A DNA stretch of 64,000 nt from Nitrospirota bacterium (GCA_029261155.1 JAJDBW010000013.1:1-64000); one strand, 5' to 3'; numbered from the stretch's first letter, positions 49,593 to 58,957 are shown. Translations and numbers: made by a program. Notes: generated by a model not told the origin, from the sequence alone.

Positions 49593-49636
49593 CCCCCAAA
49601 CCCAATCCGGCATTTAGACCGGGTTGGGTTTGGGGG
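49593..49636. terminator. Long hairpin, terminator-like
   Basis: CCCCCAAACCCAATCCGG - CATTTAGA - CCGGGTTGGGTTTGGGGG (18-bp stem, one G-U). Confidence 0.7.
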
Positions 49637-49925
49637 CTGAGCTAGCCCTCTTTTCATGTACACACAAAAACGGGACCTATCATGTGACGGAGCGCAGCTC
49701 ACCAGATGAAGGTCCATACCGTGATACTGCATTGCTGTTAGTCAAGTTTTCGAATCTGAAAATAGCGGAAATCTACTAATGAATTAGCTGTCTAGCCGTT
49801 CAATCTGACTGCAAAAAAAGTGCTTCGGTTTGGTTGCGAGTCGCTGGTTGCTTGGCTCAATCGTTGAATATTCCGTAGCTTTTATCATTGAATCACAACA
49901 TTATTCATCGAAAGGAATTAAGATC

Positions 49926-50372
49926 ATGCCCACAAACACCATACAGCTTCATCGTGTGCTCCGGGCGACACCCGAACGTATCTATCGGGCCTTCCTCAAT
50001 GCAGAGGCCTTGGCCAAATGGCTTCCGCCCAACGGATTCACCGCTAAGGTGCACCACTTGGAGGCCAAGGTTGGCGGCACGCACAAAATGTCCTTCACGA
50101 ATTTCAGCACGGGACAAAGTCATGCCTTCGGCGGCAGCTATCTCGAGCTGGTGCCAAACGAACGTATTCGTTACACGGACCAATTCGACGACCCGAACCT
50201 GCCGGGAGAAATGCAGGTGACCATCAGCTTGAAGCCGGTGAGCGTTGGGACCGAATTGAGCATCGTGCAAGAAGGCGTGCCCGATGTGATTCCTACCGAG
50301 GCATGCTATCTGGGCTGGCAGGAATCCCTGACACTGCTTGCGCAACTCGTCGAGGTGGAAATTCCTGATTGA
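49926..50372 (+). CDS. SRPBCC / AHSA1-like protein
   Basis: LHRVLRATPERIYRAFLNAEALAKWLPPNGFTAKVHHLEAKVGGTHKMSFTNF; start at inner ATG after AAAGGAATTAAGATC. Confidence 0.92.
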   Translation: MPTNTIQLHRVLRATPERIYRAFLNAEALAKWLPPNGFTAKVHHLEAKVGGTHKMSFTNFSTGQSHAFGGSYLELVPNERIRYTDQFDDPNLPGEMQVTISLKPVSVGTELSIVQEGVPDVIPTEACYLGWQESLTLLAQLVEVEIPD

Positions 50373-50493
50373 AGAGAAAAGATTCAACAAAGTGTTTCTG
50401 CAGAAGGGTACATGCGCGCACCTTATATCAATCCCTATTTTGCCTCATAATTGATATCGATCAGAGATTCATTATTGAAGAAGGAGGAAATAG

Positions 50494-51054
50494 ATGCAAA
50501 CAATGAAAGGTATCGCGTTTACTTTGTTGATCTTGGCCGTTTTGAGCGCGACGGCCCGTGTTGAGACCGCCGATGCAGCGATGAAGGAATTTGCCGGCCT
50601 TAATTTTGGCGTGGGCTTGTCGCTTACCATCGATACGGGAAGCCACGATCGGATAGAAAGTGCGGAGCTCGACCCCAATGGCATTGTGCGAGCAAGCAAG
50701 GTGAATAACGATGTGCCCAGAATCATGTTGGAATCGCACTACATTTTCGAGGGCGATAAGGACATCAAGGGCAAACCCTGGGGCTGGGGTCCCTTTGTGG
50801 CGATACAGCCGGGTACGGATGAAACGATTGATGCCATCGGCTTGGGTTTCATGGTGGCGTTTAAACGCAGTTCGAAAGACGACGAGGATACGAGCAGTTG
50901 GAATTTAGGTATTGCGGCCGTTGTCGATCCGTCTGTCCGAATTCTTGGAGATGGCATTAACGAAAACCAAGCGCTTCCCGCAGGTGAGACGCAAATTCGT
51001 TTTAAAGAGACAAGCCAGTGGGGCGTGTTAGTAATGACGACTTTTTCCTTCTAG
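50494..51054 (+). CDS. Secreted hypothetical protein
   Basis: AAGGAGGAAATAG-ATG, signal peptide, beta-rich, C-terminal TFSF. Confidence 0.7.
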   Translation: MQTMKGIAFTLLILAVLSATARVETADAAMKEFAGLNFGVGLSLTIDTGSHDRIESAELDPNGIVRASKVNNDVPRIMLESHYIFEGDKDIKGKPWGWGPFVAIQPGTDETIDAIGLGFMVAFKRSSKDDEDTSSWNLGIAAVVDPSVRILGDGINENQALPAGETQIRFKETSQWGVLVMTTFSF

Positions 51055-51121
51055 ACGATTGACCCTGAAAGCATTACATAAGTTTGAGTACTGATAAGAC
51101 CTCAGCAAATTAGGGGGAACA

Positions 51122-52522
51122 CTAGCCTTTTAAAAATTGTTTGGCTTCTTTGAGATAGGTTTGAAAGGGGTCGTGCATGGGGAGATCTTGGCCTTCGATA
51201 TAAACGGAAGTCCAGTTGATGATGTAGGGGGCTGGGTTTTTAACGAGCTTCCGGATGAGTAGGGCGCGGCCTGCGGCGCGGGTTTCGACCGGCGGGGCGG
51301 CCATGGCGGAATCGATGCTGTCCGAAGTCGTCCGGCGGTGGACTCGGCCCTCGTTTTCCATGCCGAAGTAGAGGCCTTTGTCCGGATTAATATTGTGATA
51401 CTCGATATCGAGGCTCTTGAGCCAGGGGTCGTCCCATTCGAGACCTTCTTCTTTCATAAAATTTTCGTAGAGCCAGAGCTTCGACACCCAATCGATCTTG
51501 CCCACCAGGTTTTCTCGGTTTCCTGCCAAATCGTTTAAAGTTTCTTCCCAGGCGTTTAAGGTCCAATTCGTGTCTTCGTCAAAATCGCTGAAGTGTTTCT
51601 TTGCGGCCTCCAAATAGCGATGTTGAATATCCAGCGCGGAGATGGGCTTTCCATCTTCCAAATAAATTTCCCATTGGCGCGTCGGGTCGCGCGAGATGTG
51701 CTTGAGGGCATCCACCGGACTGTGAAGGGCGAGATCGGGGGCCAGGCCCTCTTGAATGAGGTCGAGTACCAGGGCGGTGGTGCCGATTTTCAAAGCGGTC
51801 GCAAATTCCGAGAGATTCGAATCGCCCATGAGCAAATGAATTCGGCGATAACGATTGGGGTCGGCCAAGGGCTCGTCGCGTGTATTGATGATGGCACGGT
51901 TGAACTGCACCCACTGATAGAAATCGCTCACGATATGGTCGGAGCGCTGTGAGATTTGAAAAGGGATTTTGGGGAATTCGGCCTCGCCCAAGAGGATGTA
52001 ACCATCCGGCACGAAGTTGGCCCCGAGCCGTCCCGCGCCGCTATAAATCTGGCGCGTGACCAAGAAGGGGACCAGGCGTCCCAGTCCGTCTTGGGTGTAG
52101 GGGAAATCGCGGGAGACGAGGTAGTTTTCGTGCGAGCCGAAGGTCGCGCCGGTTTCGTAATCGATGTTGTTTTTGATGAAGCTGGCGTCTTCTTGTAAGT
52201 TCATCTCCGCCAAGCATTGGTGCAAGAGCCGGTCGCCCGCGCGGTCGAAGGCGACAATTTCGCTTAGCCGCGTGCATTCCGGCGAGGCGTATTCGATGTG
52301 GCCCATGTCGATGTAGAGGCGGCCGCCGTTAAGTAAAAAACCGCCGTTGCCCGGCGGCTCGTCGTGGGCGCGATGATGCAGGTCCATCAAGCCTCGTTTT
52401 TGGACATGAAAGAGGTGGTTCTTCACCCGGTGGACGATGGGGTCGGAGGCGCGCGCGTTGTTGCCCTCCGTTACCAGGCAGCCGTATTCCGTTTCGATGC
52501 CGAAGAGGCGCGTGTGTTTCAA
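51122..52522 (-). CDS. pafA: Pup--protein ligase
   Basis: RLFGIETEYGCLVTEGN ... GGRLYIDMGHIEYASPECTRLSEIVAFDRAGDRLL ... YRRIHLLMGDSNLSEFATALKIGTTALVL; no Dop-loop. Confidence 0.94.
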   Translation of the reverse strand: MKHTRLFGIETEYGCLVTEGNNARASDPIVHRVKNHLFHVQKRGLMDLHHRAHDEPPGNGGFLLNGGRLYIDMGHIEYASPECTRLSEIVAFDRAGDRLLHQCLAEMNLQEDASFIKNNIDYETGATFGSHENYLVSRDFPYTQDGLGRLVPFLVTRQIYSGAGRLGANFVPDGYILLGEAEFPKIPFQISQRSDHIVSDFYQWVQFNRAIINTRDEPLADPNRYRRIHLLMGDSNLSEFATALKIGTTALVLDLIQEGLAPDLALHSPVDALKHISRDPTRQWEIYLEDGKPISALDIQHRYLEAAKKHFSDFDEDTNWTLNAWEETLNDLAGNRENLVGKIDWVSKLWLYENFMKEEGLEWDDPWLKSLDIEYHNINPDKGLYFGMENEGRVHRRTTSDSIDSAMAAPPVETRAAGRALLIRKLVKNPAPYIINWTSVYIEGQDLPMHDPFQTYLKEAKQFLKG

Positions 52523-53253
52523 TCGGCGCTCCAGCTTTGGGTCAAGTCCGCAATTTCATCTTTGGATAATTCATGATACTTCGAGGGGCCGGGAATGGCG
52601 GAAGAAAGCAGCACGGCTTCAATTCGGCGTTCTTTGAGGGTTTCTTTGAGGTGAGCCTCGAGTTTGTTGGCCTCGCATTCGGCCAAGCCCCAGGCCTTGA
52701 AAGCCTCTTCGAACAATTCAGCCATGGGCCGGTCGGCTTTTTTGGACAGTGTTTTCATGATCGCGGCGCTGCGTTCGGCGGCTTCCTCGTTGGGTGCAAG
52801 CAAGAGGGCACGGTGTTCCTCTTTGAACACGCCGTCATAGTTGAGCGTATAGAGCACAGGCGCGTCGGCGGGGCCGAGTTCTGCAATGAGCAGGCGGATG
52901 ATAAAGGGGGCGTGCGCGATTTCTTCAAAGGCGGTCTTGACCATGGGGGCCAGGCCAAACTGAATCAGACGGCGGGCCGTGACATCCGAGGGCGAGCGGT
53001 TAAAGCCCTCGACGTGGGCCATGTCCAAGATCACGTTGCGCAGACGTTCGACATCTGCGGGATGGCCGATGGCGCCCATCGCGATGCGATCGTAAATTTC
53101 ATAAACCTTTTGCGTCCCGGAACTGGCGGACAACAGAAAGATACCTTCGCGGCAGGGTAGGGCCAAGACCGGGCTTCCGGCCTTGAGTTGTTCGTCTAAG
53201 TATTCGCGTCGATTGCTGACCGCTTCGACCCAGCGGTAAGGTTCCTCAAACAT
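52519..53253 (-). CDS. prcA: 20S proteasome alpha subunit
   Basis: MFEEPYRWVEAVSNRREYLDEQLKAGSPVLALPCREGIFLLSAS; position between prcB and pafA; PrcA-like IYDRIAMGAIGHPADVERLRN. Confidence 0.92.
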   Translation of the reverse strand: MFEEPYRWVEAVSNRREYLDEQLKAGSPVLALPCREGIFLLSASSGTQKVYEIYDRIAMGAIGHPADVERLRNVILDMAHVEGFNRSPSDVTARRLIQFGLAPMVKTAFEEIAHAPFIIRLLIAELGPADAPVLYTLNYDGVFKEEHRALLLAPNEEAAERSAAIMKTLSKKADRPMAELFEEAFKAWGLAECEANKLEAHLKETLKERRIEAVLLSSAIPGPSKYHELSKDEIADLTQSWSAD

Positions 53254-54037
53254 CGTTCGGGCTCACTTTCTCTCTATAGAGCGCATTCAAGCGGTCGAGG
53301 GGAACGGTGTGCACCCCCTCCTTATCGATGGTTTTAATGGTGGGGAATATATTATCCGCCTTTTTCACGCCACTGGTTGCGACATCAAACTCGGCTGCGG
53401 TTTCCAGAAGACGCATGGCGAGCACGATGGCCTCTTCCTCTCCGGCCTCGTTGGCGGGGGTATCGCTCCATTTGTTGTGATGATGCAAGGCCCCGCGAAT
53501 GCCGGGCGATCCGGAGCCGGTGGTCGCAAATTCCACCACCTCGAATTCGGCCCCGAGGATGTCGTAAAAATAGATGCGCCCTTCTTTAATCAGCGGATCG
53601 TAGACTGCGAAGATGGGCGCGACCGCGCCGACGCCTTGGAGGGCCATGGGCGCATTTTCTTTCAAGAGACGGGAGAGAGCGCGGACTTTGCCTTCCAAGG
53701 AGAGGTCTTGCAGTTGGCTGCGCCGATAATACTTAAAGGTGTGGGAGAGCACGCGCGCCATCTCGAAAGCGGTTGCCGGAACACCCGCGATGGCCATGAC
53801 GGCGTAGCGGTCAATGTCGATGACCTTATCTGCCCGGTCATGCATCACCGTGGTGCCTGCAGTGGCCCGGCGGTCTCCGGCGATCATGATGCCGTCTTTA
53901 TATTTAAAGGCAAGAATGGTTGTTGCGGAGGTGAGCCCTGTTTTGCCGTTCGGGTCCATCGGATAGGGGGAGGCGGCAGGGGTGCCGAAGCCATAGCCAT
54001 CTTTTTTTAATAGGTTTAAGAAATCGCCGCCGGACAT
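53246..54037 (-). CDS. prcB: 20S proteasome beta subunit
   Basis: TTILAFKYKDGIMIAGDRRATAGTTVMHDRADKVIDIDRYAVMAIAG; 38-aa candidate propeptide. Confidence 0.96.
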   Translation of the reverse strand: MSGGDFLNLLKKDGYGFGTPAASPYPMDPNGKTGLTSATTILAFKYKDGIMIAGDRRATAGTTVMHDRADKVIDIDRYAVMAIAGVPATAFEMARVLSHTFKYYRRSQLQDLSLEGKVRALSRLLKENAPMALQGVGAVAPIFAVYDPLIKEGRIYFYDILGAEFEVVEFATTGSGSPGIRGALHHHNKWSDTPANEAGEEEAIVLAMRLLETAAEFDVATSGVKKADNIFPTIKTIDKEGVHTVPLDRLNALYREKVSPNDV

Positions 54038-54210
54038 TATTCCCCCGTTCTTTGGCGATAGCGTTCCGATTGTTTCGGATCGACCTTGCGCATCTTTTTT
54101 AATAGATTGTCCCTGGAGCTGTCGCCCTCCGGTTTTTTCGGGCCGCCTTCTTCACGGGGCCGCTCGATCGGGTCCAAGGGTTTTTCTCTTCTTTCAAATA
54201 ATATCCGCAT
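54037..54210 (-). CDS. Prokaryotic ubiquitin-like protein, UBact type
   Basis: ...DNLLKKMRKVDPKQSERYRQRTGE*, C-terminal Glu; GGGAGG SD; TAATG overlap with prcB. Confidence 0.92.
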   Translation of the reverse strand: MRILFERREKPLDPIERPREEGGPKKPEGDSSRDNLLKKMRKVDPKQSERYRQRTGE

Positions 54211-54298
54211 AATGCCTCCCATCGTGATGATTCAAAAATCTAGAAAATGGCGTGCCCGTCTTTTCGACACTTGCGATGCTTATTTTATCACGCCGTGC

Positions 54299-55801
54299 CT
54301 AGTTCTTAAAAATGTCGTCCACGGTCCGGCTCTTTTGAACGCGATCGATGGCCGCTGCGACGTCTTTGGGATCGATGAGGCGATCCAAGGGATAGACGCG
54401 TTCGCCCAAAGTCCTTTTAAAGCTGACACTCTCCCACTGAATTTTACGAATCTCGTCGATATATTTTTGAACCAGCAGGCCGCGCACGCCTGCCCGCGTA
54501 TCGAGTGGCGGGTTGTCCATGGCGGTTTGAATGGCGGCCTCGTCGATAAGCCGATGTATTTTGCCTTCACTTTCCAGGCAATGAAAAAGCCCGCGCTCGG
54601 GGTCGATGTTGTGATAGCTTAAATCCAAGCTGGGCAGGCGGGGATCGGTCCAGTCCACGCCTTCTGCGTCCATAAAGGTTTCGAGCAGCCATTTTTTCGC
54701 GATCCAGTCTATTCGATCGGACAATTGCATGGGGTCGCTTTTTAAGGCCACAAGCGTTGCCTCCCAATTCGTTAAAATCCATTGGGTTTCCGCGTCGCCC
54801 TTTTCAAAGGCCTTCTTCGCGGCTTCGAGATAGAGCCCTTGGTGGTCGATGGATGAAATCGTGCCGCCGTCCTTCAATGCAATCGTTTGTCGGAGTGTGC
54901 TGTCGCGCGAGAGCTCGCGAACCGACAAGACCGGATTCTGGAGTGCGGCCTTCTTGGGCGCGAGGCCACGTTCGATTAATTGAAGCACCAACCAAGTGGT
55001 CCCAATCTTCAGCGCCGTGGCAAATTCCGACATGTTTGCGTCGCCGATAATGAGGTGGAGCCGGCGATAGAGGCTGCGGTCAGCGTGCGGTTCGTCACGC
55101 GTGTTGAGGATGGGGCGCTGGTGCATGGTGTCGATGCTCGCCTCGACCTCCATAAAGTCGGCGCGTTGAGAGACTTGATAGAGGCCCTGCGTATAGTTGT
55201 TGCCTGACTCAATGCCGACTTTGCCCGCGCCCGCGTAAATTTGCCGGGTAACCAAGAAAGGGATCAAAAAAGTCACGAGGTCGCTGAAGGGGAGGCTGCG
55301 GGGCAGCATGTAGTTGTCGTGACAGCCATAGCTGTGGCCGTGGAAATCGCTGTTGTTTTTATAAAGTTGCACCGCGCCTTCGACTCCGAGCACTTGGTTG
55401 CGACGCTTCGCGCAATCCAGCAGAATGCGTTCGCCCGCGCGGTCGTGGGCGACGAGGCTTTTAAGAGTGCCGCATTCGGGCGTGGAATATTCGGGGTGGG
55501 TGTGGTCGTTGTAAAAGCGGGCACCGTTGCCCAGCATGAGGTCGCTCTTCATTTCATGAAAAGAGAAGGGGCGATGGCGATCTTGTTTTTCGAATTCGAG
55601 TTCTTCTTTTTCTTGCTGGAGTTCTTTGGCGCGAAAACCGCGGGCGTCTTGCTTGGGATCTTCCCCGCTGTAGTCCCAGTCCGAACGGAAAGGGCGGCGA
55701 TGGCTGCGCACCAGCTCCATCGATTCGACCACAGGATCGAGTTGATCGATGTCCTCGCGGGTGATGCCGTATTCCGTCTCGATGCCGAAAAGCCGAATCA
55801 T
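54299..55801 (-). CDS. dop: Depupylase / Pup deamidase family (Dop)
   Basis: RLFGIETEYGITREDIDQLDPVVESMELV; Dop-loop-like WDYSGEDPKQDARGFRAKELQQ; NDHTHPEYSTPECGTLKSLVAHDRAGERIL. Confidence 0.94.
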   Translation of the reverse strand: MIRLFGIETEYGITREDIDQLDPVVESMELVRSHRRPFRSDWDYSGEDPKQDARGFRAKELQQEKEELEFEKQDRHRPFSFHEMKSDLMLGNGARFYNDHTHPEYSTPECGTLKSLVAHDRAGERILLDCAKRRNQVLGVEGAVQLYKNNSDFHGHSYGCHDNYMLPRSLPFSDLVTFLIPFLVTRQIYAGAGKVGIESGNNYTQGLYQVSQRADFMEVEASIDTMHQRPILNTRDEPHADRSLYRRLHLIIGDANMSEFATALKIGTTWLVLQLIERGLAPKKAALQNPVLSVRELSRDSTLRQTIALKDGGTISSIDHQGLYLEAAKKAFEKGDAETQWILTNWEATLVALKSDPMQLSDRIDWIAKKWLLETFMDAEGVDWTDPRLPSLDLSYHNIDPERGLFHCLESEGKIHRLIDEAAIQTAMDNPPLDTRAGVRGLLVQKYIDEIRKIQWESVSFKRTLGERVYPLDRLIDPKDVAAAIDRVQKSRTVDDIFKN

Positions 55802-55898
55802 GGTGTGATCTCTATCCTTTTTTTCTTTCGTTTCTCTGGCGATTTGATTTTAAAATTCAATTTGTAAAATAGATTTAGAAATCGGCCTCAAGACGCTT

Positions 55899-55996
55899 CC
55901 CCCTTTTGCAAAAGGGGGATTGAAGGAGATTTTTGCTACCCAGTGGCAACCATTTTTAAATCCCCCCTTGCCCCCCTTTTTCTAAGTGGGGTAAAA
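55899..55996. repeat. Palindromic C/G-run intergenic element between dop and the ATPase
   Basis: Perfect 20-bp palindrome CCCCCTTTTGCAAAAGGGGG, then related AAATCCCCCCTTGCCCCCCTTTTTCTAAGTGGGG. Confidence 0.75.
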
Positions 55997-56013
55997 AGAA
56001 GGCAAGACGAATA

Positions 56014-57738
56014 TTAAATGACATTTTTCCGGGGCCAGGAGCGGGCTTTGGGTTTGTTGAAGGGCGACACGCTCACGACGTTTTCGGGGTCGTGGTCGAG
56101 CAAGGCCATCCAATCCTCCAAGATGTCGCTGGGCGGGAGGATTTCGCCTTCCTTGAATTCTTCCTGAATGGACTCCAAGAGGTCTTCCCGACGAATCCCT
56201 TCCTCTTTTGCCTTTTTGGGTTTCGCTTTCGTGTTCGGCTTGGCTTGCGCGGCGACGGCGCGCTTGATGGCCTTTTCCTTCGCCCGCTCGACGATGGAGG
56301 CGATGATGGCCCCATTGAGAAGGTCTTTTCTGTAGAGGACTTCCTTTCGGCTGCTTCGAAGGCGGACTTCAAGCATGCGGCTTTCTTCATCCGTGTTAAA
56401 TAGCGCATCGATCAACTCGTCCAAAAGCTTCTCCCTCGCCTTAATCGGATCGCCCGTTTCGGCGATCAATGCCTTGTCCAAGGGCAATTCGGCATCGAGA
56501 TAAATCGACAAAATCTCTCTTGAGGCTTCGCGGTCCGGGCGGCCGACCTTGATTTTACGATCAATACGGCCCGGTCTTAAAATCGCCGGATCGATGAGGT
56601 CGGGACGGTTGGAGGCCAGGATGATGACCATCTCTTTCAGCGATTCGATGCCGTCCATCTCCGCGCAAAACATGGGGACCAGTGTGCTCAGGATGTTGTG
56701 CGAGCGGCTGGAACGCCGCGTGCCGAGAATCGATTCGGCCTCGTCGATGAAGATAAAGGGGAAGTAGCCCGATTTCCGTTTTTCCCGCGCCTGCGCAAAA
56801 AGCTCGCGAACCATCCGCTCCGATTCGCCCAGCCACATATTGAGAATTTCCGGCCCTTTGATATGAAGGAAATACTCTTCGACTTTTTCGTGATTGTGTT
56901 CCCTTAGCTTTTGCACCAGGCTGGAGGCCGTTGCCTTTCCTATGAGGGTCTTACCGCAGCCGGGCGGCCCGTAAAGGAGGAAGCCCTTGGGCTGGGAATA
57001 CTTAAAGCGTTGATAGAGCTCTGGATACAGAAGCGGATGTTCTAGCGTATTTCGAATGGCCTCGATGGCGTCTTTTTGTCCGCCGATTTGGTCCCAACCC
57101 ACTTTCGGAATATTTTCGAGAAAATGATCCCGATTGTGAACCGATTCTACCTTTTCCACCGCCACACGGCGGCTGGCATCGCTTCGGATTTCGTCGCCGG
57201 TTTTTAAATCGACGTCTTTCAAGCTCGAAGAACGTAAGAGGAGCGAGGCGTTCAGGCCGGTGTCTTGCGAGACGCGAATGCGTCCATCTGCAAGCAAGTC
57301 GCTGACCTTCATCACCGGCCCGCTTTTATCGTAGCCCAGGGTTTCGATGAGGACATAGGCCTCGTTGACCAAAATTTGCGTGCCGATGTCGAGTTTTTCT
57401 TTTTCGAGCCGAGGGTCGATATTCGTATAAAATTCCGAACCGCCCACGACGATGTGTGCCGTCTCATCCGTTGGGAGACTCAGCAGAGTGCCGATGCGGT
57501 TGGCTGGGGCCGTGACTTTCTCAACGACATCGGACAGTTTTTTTAGTTCCGCTTGCAGCTGCTGCACCGTCAGATCGCTTTGCATGGCCTGCTCGCGAAG
57601 GCGTACCAGTGTTCGGCGCGGCTGGTCTTCTTCTGTTTCCAGCAGCAATTCGTCGATGAGCTGAAGGGCCGAGGGTTGCCCGGAGGCCCTTTGTCCTTCT
57701 CCTTCTCTGTTCTGCGTATACTCTTGCGGATCGCCGAT
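56014..57738 (-). CDS. mpa: Proteasomal AAA+ ATPase ARC/Mpa; candidate ATC start at 57738 (ORF track TTG at 57648)
   Basis: Coiled coil + OB region; GFLLYGPPGCGKTLIGKATA, FIFIDEAESILGTRRSSRSHNILSTLVPMFCAEMDG, ASNRPDLIDPAILRPGRIDRKI; AAAGGAG 7 nt before ATC. Confidence 0.92.
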   Translation of the reverse strand: MGDPQEYTQNREGEGQRASGQPSALQLIDELLLETEEDQPRRTLVRLREQAMQSDLTVQQLQAELKKLSDVVEKVTAPANRIGTLLSLPTDETAHIVVGGSEFYTNIDPRLEKEKLDIGTQILVNEAYVLIETLGYDKSGPVMKVSDLLADGRIRVSQDTGLNASLLLRSSSLKDVDLKTGDEIRSDASRRVAVEKVESVHNRDHFLENIPKVGWDQIGGQKDAIEAIRNTLEHPLLYPELYQRFKYSQPKGFLLYGPPGCGKTLIGKATASSLVQKLREHNHEKVEEYFLHIKGPEILNMWLGESERMVRELFAQAREKRKSGYFPFIFIDEAESILGTRRSSRSHNILSTLVPMFCAEMDGIESLKEMVIILASNRPDLIDPAILRPGRIDRKIKVGRPDREASREILSIYLDAELPLDKALIAETGDPIKAREKLLDELIDALFNTDEESRMLEVRLRSSRKEVLYRKDLLNGAIIASIVERAKEKAIKRAVAAQAKPNTKAKPKKAKEEGIRREDLLESIQEEFKEGEILPPSDILEDWMALLDHDPENVVSVSPFNKPKARSWPRKNVI

Positions 57739-58032
57739 GGCCTTGCTCCTTTATTTTGTCTGAAGTTCTCTTATTATTGCGATTCGGATCGAGAAAAGAA
57801 GTGTAAGAAAATTCTATGCCCCCATCTGCGCCAAGTCAACCTCTTTTGGATTTCGCCATGTTTGGCGCATCCCATTGTTTGAGAATAAAAAAGTGAAAGC
57901 CGATGTCTTTTTAGTCGGTCGAAACAAAGGCCTCAAAAAAATTTTGATAAGACCACCCTTTACGATATAATCATGCCTTTACTTCGGCGTACTCGCCTGC
58001 GTAGAGGCCATTGCGATGGATCAGGAGAAACG

Positions 58033-58905
58033 ATGAGATGGGATTTATTTAGAGACGGCTTCCATAGCCCGGAGACGCGTTCTGCACAAGACCGCGGTGG
58101 TGCGGGATTTTGCATGCCCTTCTTCTTTATTTTGGCATTGATGCTGACGCGACCGGCCTTCGCCGTGGATTGTAGTCTAACCGGTCCGTTTATCGACATG
58201 CACGGTTGTTCTTTGGTTGGCGTAAATTTGCGCAACGCGAATATGATTAATGTGAATCTCGTCGGTGCGGACCTGAGCCAGGCCGATCTTCGAGGCGCGG
58301 GTTTGATCGGGGCCGATTTGCGCAGGGCGAAGCTGTTTCGCACCAATCTCAAGGAGGCCAGCCTTCGCGGCGCCGATCTCAGCGGCGCCAAACTCAATAG
58401 AGCCGACTTATCGGGCGCCATCCTCAGTCACGCGAATCTTCGCGATGCCGACCTGAAGCATACGAACTTCAAAGATGCCCAGTTGGGCAAGGCCATCTTG
58501 CAAGGCGCCCAATTAGGTGGCGCAAGCTTTTTTAGGGCGAAACTCAGGGACGCCAACCTTCAGGCTGCGGATCTTGAAGGGAGTACCTTCGAGCAAGCCG
58601 ACCTTGCCGGGGCAAATCTGAGCGGGGCGGGACTCTTGGGCGTAAACTTCAGAGATGCGAACCTGCATCATGCAAATCTGAGCGGCGCGACTTTTTTCGG
58701 CGCTGTTCTACGTCGCGCTAATTTAGGCAAAGCCAACCTCAGCCAATCCCAAGGTTTAAATCAAGACCAAGTCGACAGTGCGTTGGTCGATGAAGCGACG
58801 ATTCTTCCTTCTGGCCTTCTATTAAAATTGTCCGAAAGAAAACCGCTGCCAAATTCTTCGTCTTCGCCGGAGGCACGCGTCTATTCGCCGCTTTCGAAGA
58901 AGTGA
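58033..58905 (+). CDS. Exported pentapeptide-repeat protein
   Basis: Signal-like segment then many A(D/N)LxxA repeats (ADLSQADLRGAGLIGADLRRAKL...); AGGAGAAACG-ATG. Confidence 0.92.
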   Translation: MRWDLFRDGFHSPETRSAQDRGGAGFCMPFFFILALMLTRPAFAVDCSLTGPFIDMHGCSLVGVNLRNANMINVNLVGADLSQADLRGAGLIGADLRRAKLFRTNLKEASLRGADLSGAKLNRADLSGAILSHANLRDADLKHTNFKDAQLGKAILQGAQLGGASFFRAKLRDANLQAADLEGSTFEQADLAGANLSGAGLLGVNFRDANLHHANLSGATFFGAVLRRANLGKANLSQSQGLNQDQVDSALVDEATILPSGLLLKLSERKPLPNSSSSPEARVYSPLSKK

Positions 58906-58957
58906 AATTTATGATGAAAGGGAAGGGCTGTTGAGGTGGACGCAGGAGGCCTTGGTC

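Noticed and set aside
53309-54010. 233-aa + strand ORF
   Set aside because: Antisense to prcB, which has unmistakable proteasome motifs.
55241-55867. 208-aa + strand ORF with hydrophobic FFFFLLEFF
   Set aside because: Antisense to dop; Phe/Leu run is the complement of the Glu/Lys-rich Dop-loop region.
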